Of a stretch of 35,529 bases of DNA, positions 15,535-24,591 are shown piece after piece. How positions within the stretch are numbered: the stretch's first letter is position 1; each line of letters begins with the position of its first letter. The notes below the pieces were generated by a model. The model had not been told where the DNA came from. It did not search any database and saw only the letters and a program-made list of their open reading frames with translations. Position numbers and translations under genes: made by a program. This DNA is from Streptomyces sp. XM83C (GTDB lineage: Bacteria; Actinomycetota; Actinomycetes; Streptomycetales; Streptomycetaceae): the NCBI RefSeq assembly GCF_023072675.1, contig NZ_JALLGL010000030.1, positions 1 to 35,529 on the forward strand, written 5' to 3'.

Positions 15535-17739
15535 ATGACACTTCCCGGATCTGAGGGGGCTCGCCGGGTCGGGCCGTACACGCTGGTCGTCCGGCAGGGC
15601 ACGGTCGGTGGGGGCGAGGTGTTCACGGCCCGTTCGGAGGCCGGGTCGCTCGTCACGGTGACGGTCGTACGGCCCGAACTCGCCGCTGATGCCGGGTTCC
15701 GTGATCGTTTGCGTACCGCGGTCGAGGCGGCGCGGACACGGTCCGGTGCCTTCCTCGTGCCGGTCGTGGACGCCGACGTTGACGCGGAGGTGCCCTGGCT
15801 GGCAACCGCGTTCGCGGCGGGGCTGTCACTGCGGCAGGCGGTGGACCGGCACGGTCCGCTGTCCGAGCCGGCGCTGCGGGTGCTCGCCGACGGTCTCGCG
15901 CGGGCACTGGCCGTGCTGCACGCGGCGGGCGCGGTCCACGGTGACGTCGGCCCGGACTCGGTGCTGCTGACCATGGACGGGCCCCGTATCGCCGCCCTGG
16001 GGATCCCCGGCGCCACCGCCCGGCCCGCGCTCCTGCCGGCGGACGACATGGTCGGCCTCGGAACGGCCGTGCTGTTCGCCGCGTCCGGTGACGAGCTGGA
16101 CGCCGGTGCGCTGCCCCTGTCGCTGTACGAGGTGATCGAGGGCTGTCTGTACCCGGAGCCGGCCGACCGGCCGACGGCTGAGCAGCTCGTCGACTATCTG
16201 AGGCGGCAGAACCTGCCGGGCCCGCAGGGCAGTTGGCTGCCGCCCGCGGTGACCGCCGACATGGCCGCCGAGGCCGCCGCGCTGGGCTCGGCGCCCGCGG
16301 GTGGAGGCGGGCCGGGACCCGTGCCGCCGGCGGAGCCTCCCGTGACGCCAGGCCTGAGCCGGCGGAAGCTGGTCCTCGGGCTGGCCGCCGGGGGCGCGGT
16401 GCTGCTCGGCGGGGTCACGGCGGCGGTCGCCCGGTCCTCCGGCGACTCGTCACCGGCGTCCAAGGGCGCGGCGGGCGGGTCGGGCTCGCCGGCGCGGCCC
16501 GCGTCTCCGTCCCGTCCGGCGTCCGCGCCGTCCCCGAGCGGCGAGCCGGAGCCGGTCGTCCTGGACGGGCCCGACGCCGTCAAGGCGTGGTCGGGCACGG
16601 GTGAGCACGCCCCCACCTGCGTGGAGGCCTCCGACACGAGGGTCATGGTGGTCACCGGCACCGCCACGACGTTCCTCGACGCCTCGACCGGCAAGTCCGT
16701 CGGGCCCTCGCTCAGCGCCAGCGCCACCATGGGCGCAGGCAGCCTGCGCCACCCGGCTGCGTACGCCGACGGCGTGTTCTACCTGTTGTACGACACACCG
16801 AAGGAAATGGGCCTTCTGGCCGCGTTCGACGCCGCCCGCGGGAAGTCGAAGTGGGTGGCCCATGTCTCCGGCTTCGGTACCACCGGCGACGGCCGTGAGG
16901 CGTACTTCGGCAGCACCTTTGTGGCAGTCGCGGGAGACACGGTCTACGTGTGCGGGAGGTTGACCGGGTCGGGCGTGTCCTCCGTCGACGGCCCGACCAC
17001 CGGCTTCATCCGCGCGTTCGACGCCGCGACCGGCAAGACGCTGTGGCGGACCGAGGGCACGGACATCAACAACGTGCTCGTGCCGCCCTCCGGTACGAGT
17101 CTGCTGGCCACGTCGGCAGTCCCAGGCAAGCCGGCCCTCGTACAGATGATCAACGCCGGTCGCAAGGGCGCCCGCGGATGGAAGCTGTCGGCGCCGAAGT
17201 CCGCGTACTACTTCAACACGGGCTGGCCGTTGACGTGCTACGCCGCTGGAACGTTCTTCATCTGCGGCGGCAGGGGCGAGACGCTGCTCGCCGTCGACGC
17301 GGCCACGGGCCGCGAGAAGTGGAAGCAGAGCTTCGCCGCCAACAGCGGGGACGAGGTCAGGATCGGCACGCCGTTCACCGGCCCCGACGGCACGAACGTC
17401 TTCGTGCCGGTGGGCAGCGACCTGGCTGCTCTGTCCACGGCCGACGGCACGGTCCGGTGGATCGCCCGTCTGGACGGGCCCAGCGACATGGGCACCTCGA
17501 ACCTGTTCGGTGCCTCCGTCGCGCTCGGGGGCAGGGACGCGCAGTGTTCCGCCGACACCGTCTTCGTGACCGACCGCGCCAAGACCCTGTGGGCCATCGA
17601 CGCGGCCACCGGCAGAGCGCGGTGGAAGTACCACGACCCGGCGCAGCCGGACACCGGTTTCGTATGGGCGGTGGGTGGCGACCGCGTGTTCATCGCCTCC
17701 CATCTGACGCTGACCGCGATCGACGCCCACGCACGGTGA
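15535..17739 (+). CDS. Membrane pseudokinase with extracytoplasmic PQQ-type beta-propeller
   Basis: This 734-residue protein starts at ATG 15535 behind a GGGGGGA site. Residues 10-225 follow a Hanks-type Ser/Thr kinase fold, but key residues are lost: the beta3 lysine region reads VTVTVV, the HRDLKPxN loop reads HGDVGPDS (135-142), and DFG is replaced by ALG. It is therefore probably a pseudokinase. A Pro/Gly linker precedes one membrane span at about 279-298, then a Ser/Pro-rich stretch and a propeller from about 340 with PQQ-like repeats such as DAATGKTLW, DAATGREKW, TADGTVRW and DAATGRARW. The predicted topology is kinase-like domain inside and propeller outside. It lacks the motif shared by its three operon partners. 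A role in sensing or anchoring the complex is inferred. Confidence 0.8.
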   Translation: MTLPGSEGARRVGPYTLVVRQGTVGGGEVFTARSEAGSLVTVTVVRPELAADAGFRDRLRTAVEAARTRSGAFLVPVVDADVDAEVPWLATAFAAGLSLRQAVDRHGPLSEPALRVLADGLARALAVLHAAGAVHGDVGPDSVLLTMDGPRIAALGIPGATARPALLPADDMVGLGTAVLFAASGDELDAGALPLSLYEVIEGCLYPEPADRPTAEQLVDYLRRQNLPGPQGSWLPPAVTADMAAEAAALGSAPAGGGGPGPVPPAEPPVTPGLSRRKLVLGLAAGGAVLLGGVTAAVARSSGDSSPASKGAAGGSGSPARPASPSRPASAPSPSGEPEPVVLDGPDAVKAWSGTGEHAPTCVEASDTRVMVVTGTATTFLDASTGKSVGPSLSASATMGAGSLRHPAAYADGVFYLLYDTPKEMGLLAAFDAARGKSKWVAHVSGFGTTGDGREAYFGSTFVAVAGDTVYVCGRLTGSGVSSVDGPTTGFIRAFDAATGKTLWRTEGTDINNVLVPPSGTSLLATSAVPGKPALVQMINAGRKGARGWKLSAPKSAYYFNTGWPLTCYAAGTFFICGGRGETLLAVDAATGREKWKQSFAANSGDEVRIGTPFTGPDGTNVFVPVGSDLAALSTADGTVRWIARLDGPSDMGTSNLFGASVALGGRDAQCSADTVFVTDRAKTLWAIDAATGRARWKYHDPAQPDTGFVWAVGGDRVFIASHLTLTAIDAHAR

Positions 17740-17813
17740 GCGGAAGCCGCCGAACGCACAGCACCGACCGCGGCGGGGAGCACTCCCGCGCGCGGTGAGA
17801 ACAAGGAGTGGAC

Positions 17814-18284
17814 ATGGAGACCAGCGTGGAACTTGCCGGCCTGGCATCCGCGGCAGCCGCGCGGCTGATCGATCTGCTGACCACGGACGGCTGGGCCGCC
17901 GTCAAGAACTCGGTCCTGTCGCTGTGGCGGCCCGCGCACCGTGAGCGCGCCACGGATGACGCCGAGGAGCGCGCCGGGGGACGTGTCGAGCAGCGCGTCG
18001 GGGAGGAACTGGACGAGGCGCGCGACGAGTTGCTCCGGGCCCGGCGGTCGGGCGACGGCCAGGAACTGCGGGGGCTGTTGGTCGCCGAGTGGCAGGCCCG
18101 CATCGTACGGCTGCTGGCCACTCGGCCGGGCGCCGTGGACGAGCTGCGCACGTTGCTCCGTGAGCTGCCGTCCGCCGGCGAACAGCGGATCTCCGGCCCG
18201 ATGACACTGGAGGCGCATGTCTCCGGCGGCGACTCCTACCAGGCGGGCCGGGACATCCACGTCACCCGGGGCGGGCGGGCATGA
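17814..18284 (+). CDS. Small helical protein with C-terminal amyloid-like motif
   Basis: The 156-residue product begins METSVELAGLASAAAARLID. ATG 17814 was chosen because AAGGAG lies 5 nt upstream; an in-frame GTG at 17808 overlaps that site. Residues 1-120 are predicted all-helical with a charged central stretch (RERATDDAEERAGGRVEQRV). I recall similar small proteins in Streptomyces but no named function. The C-terminus EAHVSGGDSYQAGRDIHV (133-150) is nearly identical to the motif in the TIR protein and in the following NTPase. Its stop overlaps the next start by 4 bp (ATGA). An adaptor or a second effector recruited by homotypic motif assembly is the inference. Confidence 0.8.
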   Translation: METSVELAGLASAAAARLIDLLTTDGWAAVKNSVLSLWRPAHRERATDDAEERAGGRVEQRVGEELDEARDELLRARRSGDGQELRGLLVAEWQARIVRLLATRPGAVDELRTLLRELPSAGEQRISGPMTLEAHVSGGDSYQAGRDIHVTRGGRA

Positions 18285-21200
18285 CCGAGCACGACACGGA
18301 CACCCCGGGTACTCCGGCCCCGGACGGGCCTCCCCTGTGGCGGCCGACCCGGATGCACGCCGAGGTGATCAACGGCGACTCCTATCAGGCGGCCCGTGAC
18401 ATCACCATCCGGTACGGCGACGGAGTACGCAGAACCGTGCCCGGTCCCGGCGCCGGCCGGATGCTCTGCCCGTACCCCGGACTGGCACCGTTCGGTGTGC
18501 GGGACAAGCAGTGGTTCCACGGCCGTGATCGCATGGTGCACGCCGTGATCGAGCGGCTGGACGCCCGCCTGCGGGAGGGCGGCCCGCTGGTGCTGATCGG
18601 CCCGTCGGGGGCCGGGAAGTCGTCCCTGCTGGCGGCAGGGCTCCTGCCGGCCCTGGTCGACGGGCGGCTTCCGGTGGCGGGGTCGAGCACATGGCGGCAG
18701 CTGGTGCTGACCCCGACGGCCTCCCCGGCCCTGGCGTTGGCGTCCGCCGCCGGGCTGGACGCCGAGGCGGCGCGGAGCACCGTACCGGCCTGGCGGGACG
18801 ATCCCGAGCGGTGCGTCGCCGAGCTGCGTGCGCTGCCCGGACGGAGCGGCCGGACCGGAACAGGCGATCCTGCGCCGGCCGATCCCGACCCCGGCGGGCC
18901 CGGAACAGGCGATCCCGCGCCGGCCGATCCTGGCCCCGGCGGTCCCCGAACCGGCAATCCCCCACCAGGCGATCCAGGCACCGGCGATCCCCGAACCGGC
19001 GGACCCGCGCCAGACGATCCAGGCACCGGCGATCCCGCACCCGCCGCCCCGGGAACCGCCCGTCCGGCCCCCGGCACCGAGCCCGGCGCGGAGCCGCCCG
19101 CCTCGGGTCTGGTCGTCGTGGTCGACCAGTTCGAGGAGGTCTTCACGGCCTGCGGCGACGAGGCGGAGCGGGAGTGGTTCGTCGACGTGCTCGACCGGCT
19201 GGCCCGGCCCGAAGGCGGCGCGGCCGTGGTGCTGGGCGTGCGCGCGGACTTCTACGCCGCGTGCACGGCCCATCCGCAGCTGCGGGCGGCGCTGAGGGCG
19301 GGACCGGTGCTGCTGGAGCCGATGACGGAGGACGAACTCAAGGACGCGATCCGCCTCCCCGCGTTCAGCGTGGGGCTCGACGTCGAGGACGGCCTCGTGG
19401 AGCTGCTGCTGGCCGACCTGGGCGCGGCCGGGGACCCCTCCGGCACGGGCGGCACGGGCCGGCTGCCGCTGCTCGCGCACGCGCTGCGGGCCACCTGGCA
19501 GCAGCGTCACGGCCATACGCTCACCGTGGACGGATACCGCGTCACCGGCGGCATCCAGGGTGCCGTCGCCACCACGGCCGAGCGGCTGTACGACGCCCTG
19601 CCGCCGTCCTGCCGGGAGGCGGCACGCTGGGTGTTCCTGCGGTTGGTCATCGTGGGACGGGACGCCGACGACACCCGCCGCCGGGTGCGGTACGAGGAGT
19701 TGCTGCGGCACGCCCCGGACCGGGAGGCGGCGGTCAGGGTCCTGGACGACTTCACCCGGGGCCGGCTGCTGACCCGGGACCTGGACACGGTGATGATGAC
19801 GCACGAGGTGCTCATCCGGGCCTGGCCGCGGCTGCGGGACTGGATCGAGCACGACCGCGGCGGCAATCTCGTACGCCAGGATCTGGAGGAGGCGGCCGAG
19901 GCCTGGGAGCGGGCCGGTCGGGACACGGCCGCGCTGTATCGCGGCAACCGTCTGGAGACCGCCCTCACATGGGCCGAGACGCACGGTGCGGAGATCAGCG
20001 GTTCCGCGCGGGCATTTCTCGCGGCGGCCCGCGCGCACCAGCGGCGCGGGCAGCGGCTGCGGCGCGCCGCGGTGTCCACGATCACCGTCCTGGCGGTGGT
20101 GGCCTCGGTGGCGGCGGGGTTCGCGTTCCGTCAGGAGGCGAACGCCCGGGACGCAGCCGCGCGGGCGTTGCGCGCCCGTGACCAGGCCGTCAACGCCGCC
20201 GTCACGTCCGCGTCCGTGCAGCTCGCGCCGACGGATCCGTCGCTGTCCGCGCAGCTCGCGCTGACCTCGTACCGTATGGACCCGACCGCGGACGCGGCGT
20301 CCCGGCTGATCACGACGCAGAACACGCCGCTGGCCACGCGGCTCGCCGGCACGGGCGACGCGGTGAGAACGGTGGCCTACAGTCCCGACGGGCACATGCT
20401 GGCGGCCGGGAATCTCGATGGGAACGTGGTCCGCCTGTGGGACGTCTCCGATCCGGGCCGGCCGATGAGACTGGGCGGCCCGCTGCCCATGGACAGTCAC
20501 ATCGACGCGATCGCATCTGTCGCGTTCAGCCCGGACGGGCGGGTGCTGGCCGTCGCCGGGCACACCATCGGCGGAGGCGGTTCCGGAGGTTTCGTCGAGC
20601 TGTGGAGCCTGATCAGCCCCAGCCATCCCGTCCTGCTCGGCCGGGCGACCGACCCCGCCGTGCGGGGTTTCGACGCGGCGACCACCGTGGAATCGCTGGC
20701 GTTCAGCCCCGACGGCCGGACCCTGGCCGCCGGCTGGAACGCCGGGCTCGTCAGCCGATGGGACGTCGCCCGGCCCGAGGACGTGCGTCCGGCGGGAGCA
20801 CCGCTGGACCTCGACTGCCCGGGCACCTTCTCCGGTGCCGTCGCGTTCAGCCCGAACGGGCGCACTCTGGCCGCCGCGTGCGACGACGACGCCGGCACGA
20901 TCAGCCTGTGGAACACCGCCGACCGGGCCCACCCCGCACGCGGCCGTTCCCTGACGACCGGGGGAGGCGTCAACTCCGTCGCGTTCAGCCCGGACAGCCG
21001 TACCCTCGCCGCCGGTACGCAGCGCGGCCAGGTGCGTCTGTGGGATGTCGCCGACCCCGGCCGGCCCACCGACGTGGGCAAGCCGCTGACGGGGCCCGCG
21101 CAGCCGGTCAGTTCCGTGGCGTTCAGCCCGGACGGGCACACCCTGGCCGCGGGCAGCGCCGATCACGGCATCCACCTGTGGAACGTCACTCGCCCCACGA

Positions 21201-22417
21201 TGACCACCCCGCTGGGCCGGGCGCTCACCGGGCCCGGCGACGCGGTGACGGCCGTGGTGTTAAGCCCCGACAGCCGCACCCTCGCCGCGGGCAACTTCGA
21301 CGGCAACGTCGATCTGTGGAGTCTGCCGCCGACCCGGATCGCGGGAGCCGGCGGCACTGTGGCCTCCGTGGCGTTCAGCCCCGACGGGCGCACGCTGGCC
21401 ACCGCGAACCAGAACGCCACCGTCGCCGTGTGGAACACGGCCGACCCGCTCCACCCGGTTCCGCGCGGCGCCCCGCTGACCGGCCCCGGCGCCCCGGTGG
21501 CCTCCGTGGCGTTCAGCCCGGACGGACGTCTGCTGGCGGCGGGCGACGGGAACGGCGTCGTCACCCTGTGGAACACCGTCGACCCCAATCACCCGGTGCG
21601 CCTGCGGGAGACGCTCACGGGGGCGGGCGGGGCCGTGTTCGGGCTGGCGTTCAGCCCCGACGGGCGCACCCTGGCCGCGGCCGGGGACAAGAAGTACGGC
21701 GGCACCATCGCCCTGTGGGACGTCAGCGATCCGGCGCACCCCGAACGCCGGCCGGGCATCTCCACGTCCGACACGTCGTCGGTGTGGTCCCTGGCGTACA
21801 GCCCGGACGGGAAGGTGCTGGCGGCCGGCGGCGACACCAGCAACGGCACCGTCGGGCTGTGGAGCACGACCGAGCCGGGGTCGCGGGTCGGCGGCCGGTA
21901 CGAGCAGCCGAAGGGGACCAGCGCCTGGGTGGCGTTCAGTCCCGACGGCCGCACGCTGGCCGTCGGGAACAGCCACGGCACCGTCACGCTGTGGGACGCC
22001 TCCGACCCGCACCACATGAAGCGCAGGGGCAGTCCGCTGGTCGTACCCGGCGGCAGCCTGTGGTCAGTGGCGTTCAGCCCGGACGGCCACACGCTCGCGG
22101 CGGCCGGCCACACCGACAGCGGCACGATCCACCTGTGGGACGTCACCGATCCCGACCGTCCGGCCCCGATCGGCCGGCCGTTGACCGTGGACACCGGGTT
22201 CGTCGCCGTACTGGCGTTCAGCCCCGACGGCCACACCCTGGCCGCCACGACCGACGCCGGGGTGGCCACGCTGTGGGACCTGAACGTCGAGTCCGCCATC
22301 GACCGTATCTGCGCGGCGAGTTCGGGCGCTCTGACGCAGCAGCAGTGGAAGCGGTACGTCGTGTCGCTGCCGTACGACCCGCCTTGTGCCGGGAAGGAGG
22401 ACACGGGGCAGGAGTGA
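18281..22417 (+). CDS. STAND NTPase-WD40 sensor with N-terminal amyloid-like motif
   Basis: The 1378-residue protein has, in order: an N-terminal motif HAEVINGDSYQAARDITI (26-43) matching the C-termini of two upstream products; an NTPase of the STAND type with Walker A GPSGAGKSS (107-115) and Walker B VVVVDQFEEVF (278-288); a winged-helix-like region with THEVLIRAWPRLRDW; a hydrophobic segment near 597-617 (VSTITVLAVVASVAAGFAF); and 14 WD40 units with the core VAFSPDGRTLAAG...LW, enough for two seven-bladed propellers. A Pro/Gly/Asp-rich insert (about 187-275) separates Walker A from Walker B. The ATG overlaps the preceding stop by 4 bp. By analogy with NLR proteins, the propellers would sense a ligand and the NTPase oligomerise to seed assembly through the motif. 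The trigger is unknown. Confidence 0.9.
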   Translation: MTEHDTDTPGTPAPDGPPLWRPTRMHAEVINGDSYQAARDITIRYGDGVRRTVPGPGAGRMLCPYPGLAPFGVRDKQWFHGRDRMVHAVIERLDARLREGGPLVLIGPSGAGKSSLLAAGLLPALVDGRLPVAGSSTWRQLVLTPTASPALALASAAGLDAEAARSTVPAWRDDPERCVAELRALPGRSGRTGTGDPAPADPDPGGPGTGDPAPADPGPGGPRTGNPPPGDPGTGDPRTGGPAPDDPGTGDPAPAAPGTARPAPGTEPGAEPPASGLVVVVDQFEEVFTACGDEAEREWFVDVLDRLARPEGGAAVVLGVRADFYAACTAHPQLRAALRAGPVLLEPMTEDELKDAIRLPAFSVGLDVEDGLVELLLADLGAAGDPSGTGGTGRLPLLAHALRATWQQRHGHTLTVDGYRVTGGIQGAVATTAERLYDALPPSCREAARWVFLRLVIVGRDADDTRRRVRYEELLRHAPDREAAVRVLDDFTRGRLLTRDLDTVMMTHEVLIRAWPRLRDWIEHDRGGNLVRQDLEEAAEAWERAGRDTAALYRGNRLETALTWAETHGAEISGSARAFLAAARAHQRRGQRLRRAAVSTITVLAVVASVAAGFAFRQEANARDAAARALRARDQAVNAAVTSASVQLAPTDPSLSAQLALTSYRMDPTADAASRLITTQNTPLATRLAGTGDAVRTVAYSPDGHMLAAGNLDGNVVRLWDVSDPGRPMRLGGPLPMDSHIDAIASVAFSPDGRVLAVAGHTIGGGGSGGFVELWSLISPSHPVLLGRATDPAVRGFDAATTVESLAFSPDGRTLAAGWNAGLVSRWDVARPEDVRPAGAPLDLDCPGTFSGAVAFSPNGRTLAAACDDDAGTISLWNTADRAHPARGRSLTTGGGVNSVAFSPDSRTLAAGTQRGQVRLWDVADPGRPTDVGKPLTGPAQPVSSVAFSPDGHTLAAGSADHGIHLWNVTRPTMTTPLGRALTGPGDAVTAVVLSPDSRTLAAGNFDGNVDLWSLPPTRIAGAGGTVASVAFSPDGRTLATANQNATVAVWNTADPLHPVPRGAPLTGPGAPVASVAFSPDGRLLAAGDGNGVVTLWNTVDPNHPVRLRETLTGAGGAVFGLAFSPDGRTLAAAGDKKYGGTIALWDVSDPAHPERRPGISTSDTSSVWSLAYSPDGKVLAAGGDTSNGTVGLWSTTEPGSRVGGRYEQPKGTSAWVAFSPDGRTLAVGNSHGTVTLWDASDPHHMKRRGSPLVVPGGSLWSVAFSPDGHTLAAAGHTDSGTIHLWDVTDPDRPAPIGRPLTVDTGFVAVLAFSPDGHTLAATTDAGVATLWDLNVESAIDRICAASSGALTQQQWKRYVVSLPYDPPCAGKEDTGQE
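18839..19105 (+). repeat. Low-complexity repeat inside the NTPase core
   Basis: About 265 bp of imperfect repeats encode a Pro/Gly/Asp/Thr-rich stretch with units like GTGDPAPADPGPGGP (15 residues). It lies inside the STAND NTPase gene, between Walker A and Walker B, in frame throughout. Expansion by slippage is likely; copy number may vary between strains. Confidence 0.75.
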
Positions 22418-22562
22418 CCGGGCACCGGCGGAGGCAGGAGGGCACGAGGCCGGAGCGACCCGGCACCCGCGAAGGCAGGAGGGCACGAGGCCGGAGCGAC
22501 CCGGCACCCGCGAAGGCAGGAGGACACGAGGCAGGAGCGACCGGGCACCCGCGAAGGCAGGC
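22385..22562 (+). repeat. 41-bp tandem repeat over the 3' end of the STAND gene
   Basis: The unit beginning GGCACCCGCGAAGGCAGG starts at 22421 (diverged), 22462, 22503 and 22544, a constant period of 41 bp. A partial earlier copy covers the last codons and the stop codon of the STAND NTPase gene. The copies differ by a few substitutions. No hairpin typical of a terminator was seen in the unit. Confidence 0.8.
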
Positions 22563-22932
22563 CGATCGCCGTGCCCCGCCGGTGCGACGACCGCGGCGGC
22601 CCGGTCAGGCTTCCCTCCCCGAGGCGAGGAGGACGGGAGATCGATGTCCGGCACGCCCGGAGGGGAGGGTGCGGGCGGGCGGCATCAGGGCCGCGGTAAT
22701 TCGGTGGCGGTGCCCGCGCGGGGCATGTAGTTTCGCGTCGCGACCGTGCCTGTCGATGCGCTCGGCTGCGGCTACTTCCTACGACAACCAAGTGATGCCG
22801 CCGCCTCTTCTGATCTCGGCGGGCGCGGGCGTCTTCGCCCCCGCCGGGCCCTGGGTCGTGTGCGAACCCGGGCCGGGGGGCCGTCCCGTCCCGAGGATCA
22901 GGGGAGATTCGCTGCCTCGTTACGCCCGACGC
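22563..22932. other. Interval before the TROVE gene
   Basis: I see no independent gene here. The TROVE frame is open throughout, but the residues encoded before GTG 22933 look unlike the family. GGCGGGCGCGGGCG/CGCCCCCGCCGGGCC near 22820-22850 could form a hairpin. I looked for a Y RNA, which often neighbours bacterial Ro genes, and did not recognise one. Confidence 0.35.
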
Positions 22933-24591
22933 GTGTCCAAGATGTGGACCGAGATGCTCGTGGCCCCGCATGTCCGGGCGACCGCCCAGGCCCTGTCCGC
23001 CGCCCGAGCCGCATCGTCCTTGTCCAGCTCTCCCTTCGCCGGGCCGGCGTTGCGCACCTACCAGGGTGCCGCCGCCTTCGTGCGGGAGCCCCGCGAGGAG
23101 CTGTTCCTTCTCGCCGTCGCCAACTTCGTCACCCAGCGCACCTATTACGAGACCGGCGAGGAGCGCGACGAGCGGTTCCTGCGCCTCGTCCGTGAACTCG
23201 CCGTCGAGGAACTCGAGTGGACGGCCGGTCTGCTGCGTTGGCTCCGCACCGAGGGCAACATGCGTACGGCGTCCCTGGTGGGGGCCGCCACCTATGTGCA
23301 AGCCCGGCTGGAGGCCGGGGCGACCGCCGGTCCGTCGAACCGGTCCGTGATCGGCTCGGTGCTCCAGCGTGCCGACGAGCCCGGTGAACTGCTCGCCTAC
23401 TGGATGTCCACGTACGGGCGCAGGGTGCCGCAGCCCGTGAAGCGCGGTGTCGCGGACGCGGTGCGCCGCCTGTACACGTCCCGGTCGCTGCTCAAGTACG
23501 ACACCGCCGCCAAAGGGTTCCGCTTCGGTGACGTGCTCAATCTGGTGCATGCCTCCCCCGATCCCGGAAAGCCCTGGCAGGGCTCGCTGTTCCGCTACGC
23601 CCTGGATAGCCGCCACCACCCGGAGCGGGCGGTCCCGCCGGCCTCCGATCCGGTGCTGACCGCCCACCGGGCGCTGATGGAGACACCCCTGGCCGAGCGG
23701 CGCGCGGTGGTGACCGGGCCGGGCGGCTCGGCGCTTCTGGCAGCGGCGGGCATGACGTGGGAGTCGCTGGCGGGCTGGCTGCACGGGCCGTTGGACGCCC
23801 CCGTGTGGGAGGCGGTGATCCCCTCCATGGGGCCCATGGCGCTGCTGCGGAACCTGCGGAACTTCGACGAGGCGGGCGTGTCTGACGAGGTGGCGGCGCG
23901 GGTCGCCGCCCGGCTCTCGGACCCTTGCGAGGTCGCCCGCTCGCGGCAGTTCCCTTTCCGCTACCTGGCGGCGTACCAGCATGTGCCGTCCGGGCGCTGG
24001 GCGGCAGCGCTGGAACAGGCGCTGGGGCATTCCCTGGCGAACGTGCCGTCGCTGCCCGGCCGGAGTCTGATTCTGGTGGACCGGTCCGACTCCATGTTCT
24101 GGGACACCGTGTCGGAGCGGTCCCGGCTGAAGCGTGCCGACGCAGCCGCTGTGTTCGGCACGGCCTTGGCCCTGCGTGCCGAGAGTGCCGATCTGGTGGA
24201 GTTCGGCTGGCACAGCAAGAAGGTCGCGTTCGAGCAGGGCGAGCCGGTGCTGGAGGTGCTGAACCGGTTCCACAGTCTCGGCGGCACCTACACCGAGCAC
24301 GCGGTGCGGGCCCATTTCCAGGGCCATGACCGGGTCCTCATCGTGACCGACGAGCAGACCGCCCCCTACGGCCCCGGCGGGCCGGCCGCATCGGTGCCGG
24401 GCGATGTCCCGGTGTACACGTGGAATCTGGCGGGGTACCAGCCCGCTCACGCTCCCGCGGGGCCGAACCGGCACACCTTCGGCGGTCTCACCGATACCGC
24501 GTTCCGGACGGTCGGCCTGATCGAGGCCGGGCGGGAGGCCGTCTGGCCGTGGAGTACCGAGACCCCTCCCCTTCCTGCACGTCCGGACTGA
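22933..24591 (+). CDS. TROVE/vWA domain protein (Ro60-like)
   Basis: From GTG 22933 the product has 552 residues. The TROVE part includes TYQGAAAFVREPREELFLLA, LLRWLRTEGNMRTASLV, LAYWMSTYGRRVPQPVKRGV and LKYDTAAKGFRFGDVLNLVH, typical of HEAT-like Ro proteins that bind misfolded and Y RNAs. The C-terminal third is a von Willebrand A domain with the MIDAS motif DRSDS (383-387), then TDEQTAP. The start is uncertain: no good ribosome site precedes it, and in-frame ATGs exist at 22756 and 22795. The gene lies about 515 bp after the STAND gene in the same direction. A link to that system is possible but only positional. Confidence 0.88.
   Translation: MSKMWTEMLVAPHVRATAQALSAARAASSLSSSPFAGPALRTYQGAAAFVREPREELFLLAVANFVTQRTYYETGEERDERFLRLVRELAVEELEWTAGLLRWLRTEGNMRTASLVGAATYVQARLEAGATAGPSNRSVIGSVLQRADEPGELLAYWMSTYGRRVPQPVKRGVADAVRRLYTSRSLLKYDTAAKGFRFGDVLNLVHASPDPGKPWQGSLFRYALDSRHHPERAVPPASDPVLTAHRALMETPLAERRAVVTGPGGSALLAAAGMTWESLAGWLHGPLDAPVWEAVIPSMGPMALLRNLRNFDEAGVSDEVAARVAARLSDPCEVARSRQFPFRYLAAYQHVPSGRWAAALEQALGHSLANVPSLPGRSLILVDRSDSMFWDTVSERSRLKRADAAAVFGTALALRAESADLVEFGWHSKKVAFEQGEPVLEVLNRFHSLGGTYTEHAVRAHFQGHDRVLIVTDEQTAPYGPGGPAASVPGDVPVYTWNLAGYQPAHAPAGPNRHTFGGLTDTAFRTVGLIEAGREAVWPWSTETPPLPARPD

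Noticed and set aside
18236..21175. 979-codon minus-strand frame
   Set aside because: It is the antisense of the STAND-WD40 gene, repetitive only because the WD40 repeats are.
20437..22755. Long plus-strand frame before the TROVE gene
   Set aside because: It overlaps the WD40 region in another frame with Arg/Gly/Pro-rich, non-family sequence; only the TROVE part is real.
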